Below are positions 62,263 through 64,000 of a stretch of 64,000 nt of DNA, piece by piece. This stretch comes from Pantoea vagans (GTDB taxonomy: Bacteria > Pseudomonadota > Gammaproteobacteria > Enterobacterales > Enterobacteriaceae), in NCBI RefSeq assembly GCF_001506165.1, contig NZ_CP011427.1, positions 1,860,001 through 1,924,000 of the forward strand. The letters are read 5' to 3'. The notes beneath the pieces were generated by a model. That model ran no database searches. It had not been told where the DNA came from and saw only the letters and a program-made list of their open reading frames with translations. The translations under genes and the position numbers were made by a program. Numbering within the stretch: position 1 is the first letter of the stretch; the number at the start of each line of letters is the position of its first letter.

Positions 62263-63270
62263 ATGAAAACTTACACCCCTGCGCGTTTGCGTTTCAGCGC
62301 GATCATTGCGGAGAATCTGTCACTGTATGTGGTGCTGATTGCCGTATTTGTGCTGATGTTCGTGCTCAACGGCGAGAAATTTATCCGCCCACAAAACCTG
62401 ATATCAATGGCCTATCAATTACCGATTGTGGGACTACTGGCGATTGGCATGATGATCTCGATGCTGTCGGGCGGCATTAATCTCTCGATCATTTCAACGG
62501 CCAATCTCAATGGCATCATTATCGCGCTGTGCCTGCAGACTTTCTCTGCGCAGGGGATGAAACTGGCGGGAGGTGAACTGGTGCTACTGGCGGTGTTACT
62601 GGGTTTTATCGCCTGTCTGCTGGTGGGGGTGATCAATGGCTTGCTGATCTCGATCCTCAAGATCCCGGATATTCTGGTGACGCTGGGTACCATGACGTTA
62701 ATCGCGGGTCTGAATGTGGTGCTTACGCGGGGATATACGTTGTCTGGTTTTCCTGATTCACTGTTGAATATTGGCAATGGCGTGAGTTTCGGTATCCCTA
62801 ATGCGTTGATTCTGTTTGTGGTGGCGGCCATTGTGGCATCGGTGATCCTTAACAAAACCCGCTTTGGTTTTAGCCTCTACATGATGGGATCAAACGCAAC
62901 AGCGGCACAGTACGCCAACGTCAATCTGGTCAAAATCACCGTGATGCAGTATGTGTTTTCATCTACCTTTGCGGCGTTGACCTCGTTGGTGATGATGGGG
63001 CAACTCAACTCCGTTAAAGCCAGCTATGCGGATTCCTACCTGCTGGTGGCCGTGCTGGCCGCGTTTCTTGGTAAGGTTAGTCCCTTCGGCGGATTTGGAC
63101 GGGTTTCCGGTGTGGTGCTGGCGGTAATTATCCTGCAGATGATCTCCAGTGGCCTCAACTTGCTCCGCCTCGATCCTTTCATGATCACCGCTACCTGGGG
63201 CGCAATTATTATCGCCATCGTGGTCTGCCGCGGTTTATTCTCACAGATTAGGCAGCGGTTGGGGAAGTGA
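62263..63270 (+). CDS. Sugar ABC transporter permease 2
   Basis: A 335-residue RbsC/LsrD-type permease with about eight to ten hydrophobic segments. MISMLSGGINLSIISTANLNG, LLISILKIPDILVTLGTMTLIAGLNVVLTRGYTLSGFPD, GFSLYMMGSNATAAQYANVN and FLGKVSPFGGFGRVSGVVLAVIILQMISSGLNLL are characteristic. The ATG at 62263 has GAGGAG eight bases before it; an ATG five codons earlier overlaps the previous stop. It ends the transporter part of the operon. Confidence 0.88.
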   Translation: MKTYTPARLRFSAIIAENLSLYVVLIAVFVLMFVLNGEKFIRPQNLISMAYQLPIVGLLAIGMMISMLSGGINLSIISTANLNGIIIALCLQTFSAQGMKLAGGELVLLAVLLGFIACLLVGVINGLLISILKIPDILVTLGTMTLIAGLNVVLTRGYTLSGFPDSLLNIGNGVSFGIPNALILFVVAAIVASVILNKTRFGFSLYMMGSNATAAQYANVNLVKITVMQYVFSSTFAALTSLVMMGQLNSVKASYADSYLLVAVLAAFLGKVSPFGGFGRVSGVVLAVIILQMISSGLNLLRLDPFMITATWGAIIIAIVVCRGLFSQIRQRLGK

Positions 63271-63318
63271 TTGTCTAAAGTCACCCGCAACGATGATGAT
63301 GAGACTTAAAAGGAAAAC

Positions 63319-63870
63319 ATGCTCTTAGACATCCTTTCTAAACGACTACAGTATCGCCAAATCAACGCTGAAGATTGGCCCTTTTTCCTGGCGCTGCAGC
63401 AAGATGATCAGGTCATGCAATTTGTTGCTGATCCAAAGCCTGAAGCCGTCATCCGTCGCGAAAGGTTCGAGGTGCGTTTGCCGCAGTGGCATACAGACAG
63501 TTCGCATTGGCTGTGCCTGGTGATGATGGAAAAGGGCAGCGTTGTGCCACTTGGCGTGACAGGCTTTATTGACCGCGGTGATGGCATCGCTGAGGTTGGG
63601 TTTATGCTGGCAACCTCCGCGCAAGGCAAAGGTTTTGGCGCGGAATCCCTGCGCGATATCAGTCAGTTTGCATTGATGGATGTAGGCTACCGCAAGTTGG
63701 TTGCTACGGTCACCGCGGGCAATCAAGCGTCGCGCAGGACGCTGCTGAAAGTAGGATTTCAGCAGGAGGGTACTCTGCGCAAAAGCTATTTTCTTGGCGG
63801 TGAGTGGCGGGATGACTGGCTGTTTGGTTTGTTAGCTGAGGAATTTCACGCGGAGCTACTCCGCAAGTAG
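63319..63870 (+). CDS. GNAT-family N-acetyltransferase (RimJ/RimL-like)
   Basis: A 183-residue acetyltransferase using acetyl-CoA. The RimJ/RimL arrangement is seen in INAEDWPFFLALQQDDQVMQFV, VGFMLATSAQGKGFGAESLRDISQFALMDVGYRKLVATVTAGNQASRRTLLKVGFQQEGTLRKSYFLGGEWRDDWLFGLL, with the acetyl-CoA loop at QGKGFG. The acceptor (protein N-terminus or small amine) is unknown. AAAAGGAAA precedes the ATG. It runs in the same direction as the transporter with a 48-base gap, but is probably independent. Its last 15 bases overlap the end of the SorC gene. Confidence 0.87.
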   Translation: MLLDILSKRLQYRQINAEDWPFFLALQQDDQVMQFVADPKPEAVIRRERFEVRLPQWHTDSSHWLCLVMMEKGSVVPLGVTGFIDRGDGIAEVGFMLATSAQGKGFGAESLRDISQFALMDVGYRKLVATVTAGNQASRRTLLKVGFQQEGTLRKSYFLGGEWRDDWLFGLLAEEFHAELLRK

Positions 63871-64000
63871 CGCCTGCGCCGTTAATTCATCGGTAATTAA
63901 CCCGGTCACTAAGCCGCTTGCCAGCACGGCGCGAATCGCCGCAACCTTGCTTGCACCGCCGGCTAACGCCACAATCTCCGCGCGATGGGTAAGATCCAGT
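63856..64000 (-). CDS. SorC/DeoR-family sugar-binding regulator, C-terminal end
   Basis: The last 48 codons of a gene that continues beyond the window. It reads LDLTHRAEIVALAGGASKVAAIRAVL, then ASGLVTGLITDELTAQALLAE and a TAG. The AGGxxK.xAI.A.L..G....LITDE..A..LL pattern is that of the C-terminal phosphosugar-binding domain of SorC-family regulators such as LsrR and DeoR-like EryD. It is convergent with the GNAT gene. Position beside the sugar ABC operon makes it a second candidate controller of sugar genes in this region. Confidence 0.82.
   Translation of the reverse strand, partial: LDLTHRAEIVALAGGASKVAAIRAVLASGLVTGLITDELTAQALLAE

Noticed and set aside
47174..63870. Complete AI-2 (Lsr) system: kinase, LsrF-like aldolase, LsrB-like importer, SorC regulator
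   Set aside because: The kinase resembles LyxK and not LsrK, the genes are in two separate operons, and GlpD-like, SIS and VOC genes do not belong to Lsr.

Overview
The window is about 64 kb of enterobacterial chromosome, most likely from Pantoea, Erwinia or a close relative. This is inferred from near-identity of many genes to Escherichia coli proteins as I remember them (rhaBADM, mlc, ynfK, dcp, ydfG, ybiU, yciT), from a Klebsiella-type urate hydroxylase gene (hpxO), from a chromosomal ampC, and from an ERIC repeat plus short GC-rich palindromes between genes. No tRNA, rRNA, CRISPR array, phage or intact insertion sequence was found. Gene density is high and almost every gene has a good ribosome binding site.

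Layout. 1-6 kb: the start of pepT, an orphan DppA-like peptide-binding protein, a LysR regulator and a divergent M20 peptidase plus MHS transporter pair. 6-16 kb: L-rhamnose catabolism (aldA, rhaT, rhaR, rhaS, rhaB, rhaA, rhaD, rhaM) with the E. coli-type CRP and RhaS sites between rhaS and rhaB; a YoaK-like microprotein lies between aldA and rhaT. 16.2-17 kb: a gene-free stretch holding two diverged copies of a structured element in inverted orientation. 17-25.5 kb: sotB, an ERIC element, the E. coli-like block ynfM-ynfL-mlc-ynfK and a purine permease. 25.5-29 kb: an OsmU-type osmoprotectant ABC transporter. 29-33 kb: a DHA2 efflux pump, ynfD, ynfB, ynfA and ydfG. 33-42 kb: guaD-xdhABC, dcp and hpxO, which together turn guanine into xanthine, urate and 5-hydroxyisourate. 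The guaD-xdhABC block lies between ydfG and dcp, which are neighbours in E. coli.

42-64 kb is the more accessory part: a Cys-rich secreted protein, a PAP2 acid phosphatase, a RES-Xre toxin-antitoxin pair, a polyol operon (GlpD-like dehydrogenase, class I aldolase with a one-base frameshift, FGGY kinase) behind a consensus CRP site, ampC without a neighbouring ampR, a VOC-family gene broken by an in-frame stop, ybiU-yciT, and a sugar operon (SIS isomerase, VOC protein, periplasmic binding protein, ATPase, two permeases). The sugar operon is divergent from a GntR-LacI hybrid regulator and is followed by a GNAT gene and the end of a SorC-family regulator.

The least explained sequence is the pair of elements at 16.26-16.75 kb. 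They share several blocks, but their stems are built from different bases that still pair, which is the pattern expected of a selected fold. I do not recognise the family.
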